From LMUY01 sp965276785 (GTDB lineage Bacteria; Pseudomonadota; Alphaproteobacteria; Acetobacterales; Acetobacteraceae), in the NCBI GenBank assembly GCA_965276785.1, contig OZ255629.1, forward strand, positions 2,046,001 through 2,110,000: DNA of 64,000 bases, written 5' to 3'. The notes under the pieces are model-generated. The model worked only from the letters and a program-made list of their open reading frames with translations. It was not told the origin of the DNA and searched no databases. The translations under genes and the position numbers were made by a program. Positions 42,615 through 51,906 of this stretch are shown one piece after another; the stretch's first letter is position 1; every line of letters starts with the position of its first letter.

Positions 42615-43408
42615 GCGGCGACACCTACGACGTTCTCGCAGTCCGCTACGCCCATGCCGAGCGGCGCGCGTCGGAGAACTTCATCGGCGGCGACCCGCAC
42701 GACGGGCCGATGCCGATGGACTACTTTGTGTGGGTGGTGCGCAATGCCGAGCGCACCGTGGTGGTCGACACCGGCTTTGACGAGGCCGGCGCGGTCAAAC
42801 GCAAGCGGACGATCACGCGTCCGGTGCGCGAAGGCTTGCAATGCGTCGGCGTGCGGCACGAGGTCGTGACCGACGTCATCTACACCCACCTGCACTACGA
42901 CCACGCCGGCAACACGGAGCTGTTCCCGCGCGCGCAGTTCCACGTCCAGGATTGCGAGATGCAGTTCGCGACCGGGCGTTGCATGTGTCACGCAATGCTG
43001 GGCGTGCATTACGAGGTCGAAGACGTTGTCAGCATGGTGCGGCGCAATTTCGCCGGCCGCCTGCGCTTCCACGACGGCGCGGCAGAGTTCGCACCGGGCA
43101 TTACGCTGCACCACGTTGGCGGCCACACGCGCGGGATGCAGGCGGTCCGTGTCAAGACGGCGCGGGGGCATGTCGTGCTGGCCTCGGACGTCACGCACTT
43201 CTATGCCAACATCGAGCAGCGGCGGGTGTTCCCCGCGGTAACGGACGTGGCGGCGGGGCTGCAAGCCTACGATACGGTCGAGCGGCTGGCATCATCGCGC
43301 GACCACGTCGTTCCCGGGCACGATCCGCTGGTGCTGGCCCGCTACCCCTCCGTCCCGGGCCTTGAAGGGCTGGCCTGCCGGCTTGATCTGCCGCCCCGCC
43401 CAAGCTGA
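42611..43408 (+). CDS. N-acyl homoserine lactonase-like metallo-beta-lactamase-fold hydrolase
   Basis: The protein has 265 residues from the GTG at 42611 (overlap with the previous stop). The dinuclear-zinc motif is YTHLHYDHAGN, followed by HHVGGHTRGMQ, LASDVTHFYANI and VPGHDPLVL. This order matches AHL-lactonase-like MBL proteins (AttM/AiiA group). In an operon of catabolic oxidoreductases it more likely opens a pathway lactone than a quorum signal, but quorum quenching cannot be excluded. It is unrelated in detail to the MBL protein at 38701. Confidence 0.87.
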   Translation: MSGDTYDVLAVRYAHAERRASENFIGGDPHDGPMPMDYFVWVVRNAERTVVVDTGFDEAGAVKRKRTITRPVREGLQCVGVRHEVVTDVIYTHLHYDHAGNTELFPRAQFHVQDCEMQFATGRCMCHAMLGVHYEVEDVVSMVRRNFAGRLRFHDGAAEFAPGITLHHVGGHTRGMQAVRVKTARGHVVLASDVTHFYANIEQRRVFPAVTDVAAGLQAYDTVERLASSRDHVVPGHDPLVLARYPSVPGLEGLACRLDLPPRPS

Positions 43409-43431
43409 CACCGCTGCAAAGGATACATTAC

Positions 43432-43824
43432 ATGCCGCCTCCATCGGAACCTTTGGCACCCCCGGATAGAACATTCCAAGATTACCTGGCGCGCGGCGAG
43501 ATGCGGTTGCAGCAATGCAACGAATGTCGCAAGTTCGTCTTCTTCCCGCGCACCATCTGCCCGCATTGCGGCAGCGCGAACCTGGACTGGCAGCCGATCT
43601 CCGGTGCCGGCCAAGTTTATTCGACCACGATCGTGCGGCAGCGCCCGGATCGCGGCGGCGACTACAACCTGGCCCTCATCGATCTCGTGGAAGGCGTCCG
43701 CATGATGTCGCGCGTTGAAGGCGTGACGCCGCATGAGGTGCAGATCGGCATGCGCGTCACCGGGCGCATCGCCGCTGCGGGCGAGGCGCGAACGATCGTA
43801 TTCGATGGGGAGCCGCGGACATGA
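43432..43824 (+). CDS. Zn-ribbon/OB-fold protein (DUF35 family)
   Basis: The protein has 130 residues. A rubredoxin-like zinc ribbon CNECRKFVFFPRTICPHCG (C-X2-C...C-X2-C, about residues 29-47) is followed by the OB-fold (GAGQVYSTTIVRQ, VTGRIAAAGEARTIVF). DUF35 proteins bind acyl-CoA and pair with thiolase-like partners, for example ChsH2-Ltp2 in steroid side-chain cleavage. The next gene, overlapping by 4 bases (ATGA), is exactly such a thiolase-like protein. A CoA-ester retro-aldolase or thiolase complex is the best inference. Confidence 0.9.
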   Translation: MPPPSEPLAPPDRTFQDYLARGEMRLQQCNECRKFVFFPRTICPHCGSANLDWQPISGAGQVYSTTIVRQRPDRGGDYNLALIDLVEGVRMMSRVEGVTPHEVQIGMRVTGRIAAAGEARTIVFDGEPRT

Positions 43825-44975
43825 ATGTGACCGATGTGCGTGGCGCGGCTTCCCTCGTCGGCATCGGCCTGGCCGGCATCGGCATCGCGCCCGGCTTCAC
43901 TCACCTTGACCTGATCGGTCTTGCGGTGCGCCGCGCGCTCGACGATGCGGGTCTGCGTCTGCCCGACGTGGACGGGTTGTTCGCATGCAACATGGTCAAC
44001 CTGTTCCCGACGCTTGTGGTGGGCGAATATCTCGGAGTGCGGCCGCGCGTGGCCTACGCCGGCAACTCTGGCGGCAACGCGCCGATCGACCATGTCCATG
44101 CGGCCGCTGCGGCGCTGATGGCGCAGGAATGCGACGTGGCCTTGGTCTGCTACGGCTCCAACCAGCGCAGCGCCGCTTTCCCGATCATGCCCGCCGATGC
44201 TCCGGCCTACGAGGCGGTGCACAGGCCGCGGGAACCGATCTCCTCCTACGCGCTCGCCACCGCTCGGCACATGCACCAGTACGGCACGACCCGGCAGCAG
44301 ATGGCGGAGGTTGCCGTTGCCGCCCGGCAATGGGCGCATCGCAACCCGGTCGCCTTTGCCCGCGACCCGCTGACGATGGAGGATGTGCTCGCCTCGCGCA
44401 TGATCTGCGACCCGATCAGCCTGCTCGATTGCTGCCTCGTCACCGACGGGGCGGGCGCGATCCTGATGACGCGCCCGGACCGTGCGCGGGATTGCCGGCC
44501 GCCGCCGGTCCACGTACTGGGGTGCGCCACATGGCAAACGCACCGTCAGATCAGCCAGATGCCGGATCTTACGGTCACGCCGGCCGCGGTGTCCGGCCCG
44601 GCGGCGCTTCGAATGGCGCGGGTTGCCATCAGCGACATCGACGTGGTGCAGCTCTACGATGCGTTCACCATCAATACGATCATGTTCCTCGAGGACCTCG
44701 GCTTCTGCGCCAAGGGCGAGGGCGGCGCCTTCGTGAGCGGCGGGGCAATTGCACCGGGCGGCCGTTTGCCGGTCAACACGAATGGCGGCGGGCTGTCGTG
44801 CGTCCATCCTGGGATGAACGGGATCTTCGAGGTGATCGAAGCGGTGGAGCAGCTCCGGGGGGTCGCCGGTGACCGCCAAGTAGTCGGGGCTGACGTCGCG
44901 TTATGCCATGGCAATGGCGGCTTGTTTTCCTGCCAGACCACGGCCCTGTTCGGCACGGAGGCGGCGCTCGGCTGA
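43821..44975 (+). CDS. Thiolase-like protein lacking the catalytic Cys (Ltp2-type aldolase candidate)
   Basis: The protein has 384 residues of thiolase fold. At the nucleophile position, where the paralogue at 23925 has NNCSTGS, this protein has GNSGGNA (Ser83). The C-terminal GHPLGATG is replaced by CVHPGMNG. The middle motif VVQLYDAFTINTIMFLEDLG is kept. Loss of the Cys together with an obligatory DUF35 partner (previous gene, ATGA overlap) is the profile of SCP2-type retro-aldolases such as Ltp2, which cleave beta-hydroxyacyl-CoA without CoA attack. It closes the 39826-44975 operon and is convergent with the SDR at 45855. Confidence 0.85.
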   Translation: MNVTDVRGAASLVGIGLAGIGIAPGFTHLDLIGLAVRRALDDAGLRLPDVDGLFACNMVNLFPTLVVGEYLGVRPRVAYAGNSGGNAPIDHVHAAAAALMAQECDVALVCYGSNQRSAAFPIMPADAPAYEAVHRPREPISSYALATARHMHQYGTTRQQMAEVAVAARQWAHRNPVAFARDPLTMEDVLASRMICDPISLLDCCLVTDGAGAILMTRPDRARDCRPPPVHVLGCATWQTHRQISQMPDLTVTPAAVSGPAALRMARVAISDIDVVQLYDAFTINTIMFLEDLGFCAKGEGGAFVSGGAIAPGGRLPVNTNGGGLSCVHPGMNGIFEVIEAVEQLRGVAGDRQVVGADVALCHGNGGLFSCQTTALFGTEAALG

Positions 44976-45018
44976 GAAGGGCGGCACGGGCCGGGAAGAC
45001 CGGCCCGCGATGCCAGCC

Positions 45019-45855
45019 TCACTCGAAGGCGACGCTTGCGGAGATCGCCTCCCACTGCGCCAACTCCGCCTCGACCGCCGCCAGTTTCTGCCTGATCCGG
45101 TCGACTCCACTGCGGCCCAGCACGAGACGCAGAGGCGGCTGCTCCGACTCGAACGCGTCGACGATGGCGTTCGATCCGCGCACCGGGTCGCTCGGCTGCT
45201 TGCCTTCCGCGGCGGCGAATCGCTCCAACTGCACGCCGCTTGTCGGCTGGTAGGCCGCGATGCGGATTGCGGCGGTGCGCATCGACCGGGCGGAAAGGAA
45301 ATCCGTGCGGAAGCCGTTCGGCTCGACGATGGTGACGCGGATGCCGAGGGGGGCGACCTCCAGCGCCAGCGCCTCCGACAGGCCTTCGAGCGCAAATTTG
45401 GTGGCAGAGTATTGGCCGCACGCCGGCAACGCTACGAAGCCACCCACTGATGACACGTTGAAGATGTGCCCTCGTCCCGCCTTCCTCATGCCCGGCAGCA
45501 CGGCATGGATCACCTGCAGCGGTCCGAAGAAGTTCGTGTCCATCTGTCCGCGCGCGGCTCCGACATTGATTTCCTCGACTGCACCCAGCACGGCATAGCC
45601 CGCATTGTTAACCACGACGTCAATCCGGCCGAAGTGATCCTCCGCCCGCGCGACGGCGGCTGCGACGGAGGCCTGATCGATCACATCGAGGCGCAGCGGC
45701 AGGCACCGGTCGCCGAACTCGTCGCGCAACGGCGCAAGCGCAGCCTCGTCCCGCGCCGTCACCGCCGCGAGGTAGCCACGTTGCAGGACGACACGGGCGA
45801 GGTCACGGCCGAGGCCGCGCGAGCATCCGGTGATCAGCCAAACAGCATTCTTCAT
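45019..45855 (-). CDS. Short-chain dehydrogenase/reductase (SDR)
   Basis: The protein has 278 residues. Motifs are TGCSRGLGRDLA (9-20), NNAG (83-86), catalytic Ser136, Tyr149 and Lys153 (YSATK). The TGCSRGLG form and the C-terminal region (LVLGRSGVDRIRQKLAAVEA) are shared with the SDR at 5327-6214, so the two are paralogues in separate catabolic clusters. It follows the CoA-transferase by 65 bases on the minus strand and is convergent with the thiolase-like gene. It probably oxidises or reduces a pathway hydroxyl group; the substrate is unknown. Confidence 0.9.
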   Translation of the reverse strand: MKNAVWLITGCSRGLGRDLARVVLQRGYLAAVTARDEAALAPLRDEFGDRCLPLRLDVIDQASVAAAVARAEDHFGRIDVVVNNAGYAVLGAVEEINVGAARGQMDTNFFGPLQVIHAVLPGMRKAGRGHIFNVSSVGGFVALPACGQYSATKFALEGLSEALALEVAPLGIRVTIVEPNGFRTDFLSARSMRTAAIRIAAYQPTSGVQLERFAAAEGKQPSDPVRGSNAIVDAFESEQPPLRLVLGRSGVDRIRQKLAAVEAELAQWEAISASVAFE

Positions 45856-45920
45856 CGTGGAAAGCCTTGTTTTGTTGAGATTGAAAGAGGACGCGAGGGC
45901 CGATGAAGTCAGGCAGTGGC

Positions 45921-47060
45921 TTACGCCGCGCTCCCTCGCAGCTTCTTGACTGCGGCTGCCACGTCGCCACCTAGCGCCGGCACCGCACCGTATCGGCGCT
46001 CCGTCCCATCCACGATCGGGGCTGGCGCGGGCAGGGAGACTGGTCCCACCTCGGTGTCCACCACGACCCGGCGGAGGTGCGGGTGGCGCGAGAGCCCGCC
46101 CATGGTGTTCACCTCCGCGCAGGCGATGTCGGCCGCGGCCAGCCGCTCGATCAACACGTCACGCGGGTGCTGCCCGATAGCCTGGCTGACCAGCTGGTCT
46201 GTTTCCGCCCGGTTCGCTACCCGGGCGACGTTGGTGCGATATCGCTCATCGGTAGCCGACAGCTCACCGGACAGGAGGACGCGAACGAACTCCGCCCATT
46301 CCCGATCGTTCTGGATCGAGATCAGGATGGCCACTCCGTCGAGCGTGTGGAACACGCCATAGGGGGCGATGGAGGGGTGGGCCAGGCCCAGGCGCTGCGG
46401 TGGGCTACCGGCCTCCTGGTGCAACAGCGGCACGGTCAGCCAGTCAGCCATCACGTCGAACATGGAAATGCGGATGTCAGCCCCTGCGCCGGTGCGCAGG
46501 CGAGTGATCAGTGCTTCGAGTATGGCGGCGTGGGCGGTGGCGCCGGTCGCGATGTCGACGATCGAGATGCCGACACGCGCCGGCCCCTCTGGCCCCCCCG
46601 TGATGGATGACAAGCCGGACTCCGCCTGGATCAATAGATCGTAGGCCTTGCGCGCGGCTAGCGGCCCATGGTCGCCATAGCCGCTAATGGAGCAGGTGAT
46701 CAGTGCCGGGTCGCGCGCGCGGAGCCGGGCGGCGCCAAACCCGAGGCGGTCGAGCGCGCCCGGCTTCAGGTTCTGCACCAGGATGTCGGCACCCTCGATC
46801 TGCGCATCGAGCTGCGCGCGCGCCTCTTCCTGCTGCAGGTTAAGCACGACCGACTCCTTGCCGCGATTGAGCCAGACGAAATAACTACTCAACCCGGCTG
46901 CCGCTTTGTCATAGCCGCGGGCGAAGTCGCCCCCGGGCCGTTCCACCTTAATGACCCGCGCGCCGGCGTCGGCAAGACGCGAAGTGCAGAACGGCGCCGC
47001 AACGGCCTGTTCGACGGCAACCACGGTGATGCCGTCGAGGGGGCGGGAGCAGCTCGTCAT
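45921..47060 (-). CDS. Class III CoA-transferase (CaiB/BaiF family)
   Basis: The protein has 379 residues. Family text is RLADAGARVIKVERPGGD, FVWLNRGKESVVLNL, ILVQNLKPGALDRLGFG and SISGYGDHGPLAARKAYDLL. The catalytic aspartate is Asp169 in GISIVDIATG. It would move CoA from a donor acyl-CoA to a free acid. The ATG shares a base with the stop of the acyl-CoA dehydrogenase gene (TGATG), so the two are co-translated: CoA activation and dehydrogenation of one acid. An alternative acid activator is the ligase at 51907-53463. Confidence 0.92.
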   Translation of the reverse strand: MTSCSRPLDGITVVAVEQAVAAPFCTSRLADAGARVIKVERPGGDFARGYDKAAAGLSSYFVWLNRGKESVVLNLQQEEARAQLDAQIEGADILVQNLKPGALDRLGFGAARLRARDPALITCSISGYGDHGPLAARKAYDLLIQAESGLSSITGGPEGPARVGISIVDIATGATAHAAILEALITRLRTGAGADIRISMFDVMADWLTVPLLHQEAGSPPQRLGLAHPSIAPYGVFHTLDGVAILISIQNDREWAEFVRVLLSGELSATDERYRTNVARVANRAETDQLVSQAIGQHPRDVLIERLAAADIACAEVNTMGGLSRHPHLRRVVVDTEVGPVSLPAPAPIVDGTERRYGAVPALGGDVAAAVKKLRGSAA

Positions 47061-48262
47061 CAGTATGACCGCGGCAGTCCCAGGACGTGCTCCGCGAGGT
47101 AGGACAGGATCAGGTTGGTCGAAACCGGTGCCACCTGGTACAGCCGGGTCTCGCGAAACCGGCGCTCGACGTCATATTCCTCGGCGAACCCGAAGCCGCC
47201 ATGGGTTTGCACGCACGCCTCGGCCGCGGCCCAGGACGCGTCGGCGGCGAGCATCTTGGCCATGTTGGCCTCCGCACCGCAGTCCTTGCCGTCCTCGAAC
47301 AACGCAGCCGCGTGTGACACCATCAGCTCCGCCGCGCGCATCTGAGCGTAAGCCTTGGCGATCGGGAACTGGATTCCCTGGTTCTGCCCGATCGCCCGGC
47401 CGAACACGCTGCGGTCCCTTGCGTATACGGCGGACGTCTTGGTGAACCATTTGGCGTCCCCAATGCATTCGGCGGCGATCAGGATACGCTCGGCATTCAT
47501 CCCCGACAGGATGTAACGGAAGCCATGGCCCTCCTCGCCCACCAGATTCTCGGCCGGCACGCGCACGTCGTCGAAGAAAACTTCCGTCGATGAGTGGTTC
47601 ATCATGGTTCGGATGGGCCGGATGGTAAGACCGCGCTCCTTCGCGTCCCGCATGTCGACGATGAACACCGATAACCCGTCCGTACGCTTCTTCACCTGGT
47701 CCTTCGGCGTGGTGCGCGCGAGCAACAGCATGAGGTCCGAGTGCTCGGCCCTGGACGTCCAGATCTTCTGGCCAGTGACGACCCACTCGTTTCCGTCCCG
47801 GCGGGCAACGGTCTTGATGGCGCTGGTATCGGTACCGCTGGTGGGCTCGGTCACGCCGAACGCCTGAAGCCGCAGCGCGCCCGTGGCGACCTGCGGCAGG
47901 TACTGACATTTTTGGGCCTCGCTTCCGTGCCGCAGCACCACACCCATGATGTACATCTGCGCATGGCAGGCTGCACCGTTGCAGCCATTGTGCTGCACCT
48001 CCTCCAGGATCGCGGCAGCGGCGGAGAGGGGCAGGCCTGCGCCTCCAAACTCCTCCGGAATCAGGGCGGCGAGATAGCCGGCGTCCGCCATCGCCTGGAC
48101 GAACTCTGCCGGGTACCGGCTGTGGCGGTCCTGTTCGCGCCAGTATGCGCCGGGGAACGAGGCACAGAGCTTGGCCACCTCCTCGCGGATATCGGCATAC
48201 CTCGGGGTCTCGCCGGCCGGAATCTGCGCCTCCGCCGCCACGTTTGCGACCATCCTATCCAT
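47060..48262 (-). CDS. Acyl-CoA dehydrogenase
   Basis: The protein has 400 residues from the ATG at 48262; a frame to 48328 exists but adds residues without family match. Motifs are FGVTEPTSGTDTSAIKT, WTSRAEHSDLMLLLART, VGEEGHGFRYILSGMNAER and QTHGGFGFAEEYDVERRFR. Branched or cyclic substrates are plausible given the context, but this cannot be read from sequence. It leads the minus-strand operon with the CoA-transferase and SDR, and is divergent from a LysR gene (48375) across a 112-base promoter region. Confidence 0.92.
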   Translation of the reverse strand: MDRMVANVAAEAQIPAGETPRYADIREEVAKLCASFPGAYWREQDRHSRYPAEFVQAMADAGYLAALIPEEFGGAGLPLSAAAAILEEVQHNGCNGAACHAQMYIMGVVLRHGSEAQKCQYLPQVATGALRLQAFGVTEPTSGTDTSAIKTVARRDGNEWVVTGQKIWTSRAEHSDLMLLLARTTPKDQVKKRTDGLSVFIVDMRDAKERGLTIRPIRTMMNHSSTEVFFDDVRVPAENLVGEEGHGFRYILSGMNAERILIAAECIGDAKWFTKTSAVYARDRSVFGRAIGQNQGIQFPIAKAYAQMRAAELMVSHAAALFEDGKDCGAEANMAKMLAADASWAAAEACVQTHGGFGFAEEYDVERRFRETRLYQVAPVSTNLILSYLAEHVLGLPRSY

Positions 48263-48374
48263 GACCGAACCTTTCGAACCAATGCTGCATAGAACAGGCT
48301 GGTGCCCGTGTTGCCCAGTGCTCCCCAAATGCTATCAGCTATAAGTTTCACATCTGGAAGCAGGCATTTCGGTC

Positions 48375-49340
48375 ATGGAAATCCGGCATTTGAAAATGTT
48401 TTTGGCCGTCTCTGAGGCGGGCAGCTTCTCACGTGCGGCGGCCGTAATCTCCGTCCCACAGCCGGTTCTGAGCCGTCAGGTCAAGAGCCTTGAGGAAGAG
48501 CTGGGCGTCGAACTGTTCTACCGCAACGGGCGCGGCGTGATCCTGACGGACGCGGGGCGTCTACTTGCCGGCCATGCGGAAGTCGCCGTCAGCACCGTCG
48601 CACGGGCGACGGACGAACTCCGGGTGCTGCGGGAGGCGCCGACCGGGAGCGTGGTGATCGGCGTTCCTCCCACGGTCGGTACGTTGCTGACATTACCCGT
48701 GGTGCGCCGGTTTCGCGCGGACTTCCCCCAGGTTGCGCTGCGCATCGTGGAGGGGTTCAGCGGCTTCGTGCTCGAATGGCTGTCCGTCGGGCGGGTCGAT
48801 GTGGCGGTGATTTACAACGCACCCAAGTTGAGCACACTGCTGACCGAGGAGCTCTATGACGAGGAGCTGTTCCTGATTGGACCGGCCGCAGACCCGACCA
48901 CTCCTGGTGCCCACGAGACCATCGACGCCGTCGCGCTATCGCAGCTATCGCTTGTGCTCCCGAGCCCCAGGCACGGGCTTCGCATTCTGATCGACAACTG
49001 GCTCGGCCAGCACAGGCTGTCGGCCAGGGTGGATGTGGAGGCGGATTCGCTGTCGTCCATTCTAACGCTGGTTGAGGACGGGTTGGGCTACAGCGTGCTC
49101 CCTTACGCGCCAGTCAATTCACTCATCGCGGCCGGGCGGCTACGCTTTTGGCGGATCGCGAACCCAGGCATGGTTCGCCGGCTAGTTCTCGCGACATCCA
49201 CCAGCCGGATCTCGACACCGGCGACCCGCGCCTCCGCCCGAATCGTCCGCGACCAAGTGCGGGCGTTAGTCGAAAGCGGGGCTTGGTCGCCGCCCGCGTC
49301 CATGACTTGGCCCAGTTCGTCTTGCCCGCGTTCGCCGTGA
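48375..49340 (+). CDS. LysR-family transcriptional regulator
   Basis: The protein has 321 residues. The winged helix-turn-helix is at the N-terminus (MEIRHLKMFLAVSEAGSFSR, AAAVISVPQPVLSRQVKSLE), followed by the effector domain (GSVVIGVPPTVGTLLTL...). It is transcribed away from the acyl-CoA dehydrogenase/CoA-transferase/SDR operon. LysR regulators commonly activate the divergent operon from the shared intergenic region, so it is the likely regulator of 48262-45019. The C-terminus is slightly long and low-complexity (SMTWPSSSCPRSP), suggesting a read-through tail. Confidence 0.92.
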   Translation: MEIRHLKMFLAVSEAGSFSRAAAVISVPQPVLSRQVKSLEEELGVELFYRNGRGVILTDAGRLLAGHAEVAVSTVARATDELRVLREAPTGSVVIGVPPTVGTLLTLPVVRRFRADFPQVALRIVEGFSGFVLEWLSVGRVDVAVIYNAPKLSTLLTEELYDEELFLIGPAADPTTPGAHETIDAVALSQLSLVLPSPRHGLRILIDNWLGQHRLSARVDVEADSLSSILTLVEDGLGYSVLPYAPVNSLIAAGRLRFWRIANPGMVRRLVLATSTSRISTPATRASARIVRDQVRALVESGAWSPPASMTWPSSSCPRSP

Positions 49341-49424
49341 CCGATCTACCGAACCGGTCATAATCCGCCGGCAAAGACGGCCTGATGATCTGTCGGTCGG
49401 AAGTGCGCCACAGTCGGCCGCGGC

Positions 49425-50213
49425 TCATCGCCCGGCGAAGACGGGGCTGCGCTTCTCGGCGAAAGCCCTGACGCCTTCCAGGAAGTCGTTCGAGGCGCAA
49501 TAGGCGCCAAACCCTTCGAGCTCTCGGCACAGCCCATCCTCGATAGGATGGTCGGGAGCGAGGTTGGCCAGCTGCTTGACCGTCGCAATGGCGAGTGGGC
49601 TAAGCGCCGCGATCCGTTCGGCTATCGCGGCCACGACAGGAAGCAGGTCCGGCCCGTCCACAACCCCGTTGACCAAGCCCCAGGGCAGGAACGCCTCGGC
49701 TGGAAGCAGCTCTCCGGTCAGTAGCAGGTGCTTGGCGATGTTGGCCGGCACCCGGCGCGGCAGCCGGATCGCGCCGCCCCCGCCGGGCAGGACGCCGAAC
49801 GTCGCGTGTCCGTCGCCTATCCGGGCCGAACGGCTGGCGAAGACCATGTCGCAACACAGGATCAGCTCCAGCCCACCCGCGACGGCCACCCCGTTCACGG
49901 CGGCTATCACCGGCAGGGGCGACAGCTCGAAACGTCGAAAGATCGCACTCGCCCGGGCAACGGCCTGCTTCAGCGGTCCATGATCGCCAGCCTCCAGCTG
50001 CGCCTTGAACTCGCCGAGATCGCCGCCAGCGCAGAACGCCCGGCCAGATCCGGTGATCACGATTACCCGGCTCGTCCCGTCCGTCTCAATTTCAGTCAGC
50101 GCCTTGCCAAGCCGTTCACGCATCTCCGACGACAAGGCATTCAACTGCGCAGGCCGGTTCAGCGTCAGCACGGCGATGGCCCCGGTACGACTTAGAAGGA
50201 CTGTCTCACTCAC
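49425..50213 (-). CDS. Enoyl-CoA hydratase/isomerase (crotonase family)
   Basis: The protein has 262 residues. Crotonase motifs are LNRPAQLNALSSEMRERL, the oxyanion-hole SGRAFCAGGDLGEF, VAVAGGLELILCCDMVFAS and FGVLPGGGGAIRLPR. It should hydrate or isomerise an enoyl-CoA. Divergent 191 bases away is the PrpD paralogue at 50405, so they may share regulation. A crotonase beside MaoC hydratases elsewhere in the window implies two separate degradation routes. Confidence 0.92.
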   Translation of the reverse strand: MSETVLLSRTGAIAVLTLNRPAQLNALSSEMRERLGKALTEIETDGTSRVIVITGSGRAFCAGGDLGEFKAQLEAGDHGPLKQAVARASAIFRRFELSPLPVIAAVNGVAVAGGLELILCCDMVFASRSARIGDGHATFGVLPGGGGAIRLPRRVPANIAKHLLLTGELLPAEAFLPWGLVNGVVDGPDLLPVVAAIAERIAALSPLAIATVKQLANLAPDHPIEDGLCRELEGFGAYCASNDFLEGVRAFAEKRSPVFAGR

Positions 50214-50404
50214 CAGTTCACCCGATCCCTATCTCGATTGATCATAGTGATTGTAGCCAGGGCTGTACAGGGTTACGCGCCTCGTGCTGCCGGTTGTGGC
50301 CACAACTAACAGCTATTCTCCGTCATTCTTTCATTGTGGTTTGAGTCCGCCATCGGCTGTCGTCATTATTCAACCCGAAAACACACATTGAGGGGAACGG
50401 CCGG

Positions 50405-51802
50405 ATGACGATCACCGATCAGCTCTCGGCATTCGTAGTGCGATGCTCGCTGGACAGCCTGCCGCAAGACCTGATGCACCGCACAGAGCTTCTGGCACTC
50501 GATCTGATCGGCAACATAGTGCGTGCGCGGCACGACGCGGAAAGCACGCCAGCCCTACTCGCCGCCGTGCAGGCCCTGGGGTTGGGCGGCGGATCAAGTC
50601 GGGTGTTCGGAGATCAGGATAGCTACAGCCCGGCCGGGGCGGCGCTGGTCAATGCGACGCTGGGCCATTCGCTGGATTTCGACGACACACACTCGATGGC
50701 CGTCGTGCATCCGGGCGCCCCCGTGATCCCGGCAGCGCTTGCCGCCGCTGGCATGGTGGGCGCCTCGGGGGCGGACGTGGTGGCCGCGATCGTCGCCGGG
50801 TATGAGGTGGCGCTCCGCCTGGCCTTGGCGCTACCGGCGGGTGCACATTACGACCGCGGCTTCCATCCAAGCGCCACGTGCGGCGTGTTCGGCGCCGCGG
50901 CCGCGGCCGCCCGCGTGTTCGGGTTGGGACCGGACCAGGTCGCCTCCGGCCTTGGAATCGCGCTCAGCCAGAGCGCGGGCAGCTTGCAGTTCTTGGCGAA
51001 CGGAGCCTGGACCAAGCGTTTCCAGGTCGGCTGGGCCGCCATGGCTGGATTGTCAGCCGCGACCCTGGCCCGCGCCGGGTTCAAGGGTGCCGCGGCACCA
51101 ATCGAGGGGCGGCACGGTTTCCTCAACGCTTACGCTCCGGCACCGGCGCCGGGGCGCGTCGTGCAGGACCTCGGCACGGTGTATGAGGTCATGGCGACCG
51201 GCGTGAAGCCCTATCCATCCTGCCGCTGGGGCCATGCTGGTATCGACGCGGCGCTGGCGATCCGCGCCGAGGAGGATGTACGGCCGGAGCAGATCGAGGT
51301 GGTGACGTTTGGCCTCTCACGCGCCGGGCTGTTGCTGGTGGGCGAGCCGGCGGCGAAGAAGGCCAACCCGCAAAACGTCGTGGACGGGCAATTCAGCGGG
51401 CCGTTCGTGATCGCGACGGCCCTTGCGACGGGCAAGATGGATTGGGACAGCTACCGCCTGCTAGACGACGCGAACATCCGGGTGTTGATGGCGAAGGTGT
51501 CGTGCGTGAACGACCCTGAGATCGAGGCGCACTTCCCGGAGAACATGGCGGGCAAGTTGACCGTGCACCTGCAGGGCCGGATCGTCGAGCGCACCGTCAT
51601 TGTGCCCCGGGGCGAGCCGTCCAACTTCCCTGCTGAGGCAGAGCTGAGGGTCAAGTTCGGCGGCTTGGCCGATGTAGTGCTCGGCGAGACGCGGGCGTCT
51701 GCCCTGGCCAGTGACGTCCTGCGGCTGCACGAGCTTCCGCACGCGACCGACGTGTTCCGCAACGCCGGGCCCGCCGGGCGAGCCAGCCTTGCTGCAGAAT
51801 GA
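50405..51802 (+). CDS. MmgE/PrpD family protein
   Basis: The protein has 465 residues. It shows NATLGHSLDFDDTHSMAVVH and KRFQVGWAAMAGLSAATLAR, the same landmarks as the paralogue at 2667-4097 (GHGQDFDDTHTES, KQFQPGWGG). A GAGGGGAA ribosome site precedes the ATG. It is divergent from the crotonase and convergent with the ligase at 51907. As for its paralogue, dehydration of a tricarboxylic or related hydroxy-acid is the family reaction, but the true substrate is unknown here. Confidence 0.88.
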   Translation: MTITDQLSAFVVRCSLDSLPQDLMHRTELLALDLIGNIVRARHDAESTPALLAAVQALGLGGGSSRVFGDQDSYSPAGAALVNATLGHSLDFDDTHSMAVVHPGAPVIPAALAAAGMVGASGADVVAAIVAGYEVALRLALALPAGAHYDRGFHPSATCGVFGAAAAAARVFGLGPDQVASGLGIALSQSAGSLQFLANGAWTKRFQVGWAAMAGLSAATLARAGFKGAAAPIEGRHGFLNAYAPAPAPGRVVQDLGTVYEVMATGVKPYPSCRWGHAGIDAALAIRAEEDVRPEQIEVVTFGLSRAGLLLVGEPAAKKANPQNVVDGQFSGPFVIATALATGKMDWDSYRLLDDANIRVLMAKVSCVNDPEIEAHFPENMAGKLTVHLQGRIVERTVIVPRGEPSNFPAEAELRVKFGGLADVVLGETRASALASDVLRLHELPHATDVFRNAGPAGRASLAAE

Positions 51803-51906
51803 GATTAAACTCTTGTGCCTCCCGTCCGGCGATCGCGCCAAGCTTTTCGAGCCGGCACGTCAAGCCGCTCGCAAGGTGCAGGCGGCGGTCCCTAAGGCCT
51901 GCCCGG

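Noticed and set aside
48263..48374. LysR T-N11-A boxes in the 48263-48374 region
   Set aside because: Several loose matches (around GCTATCAGCTATAAG), none clearly better than chance.
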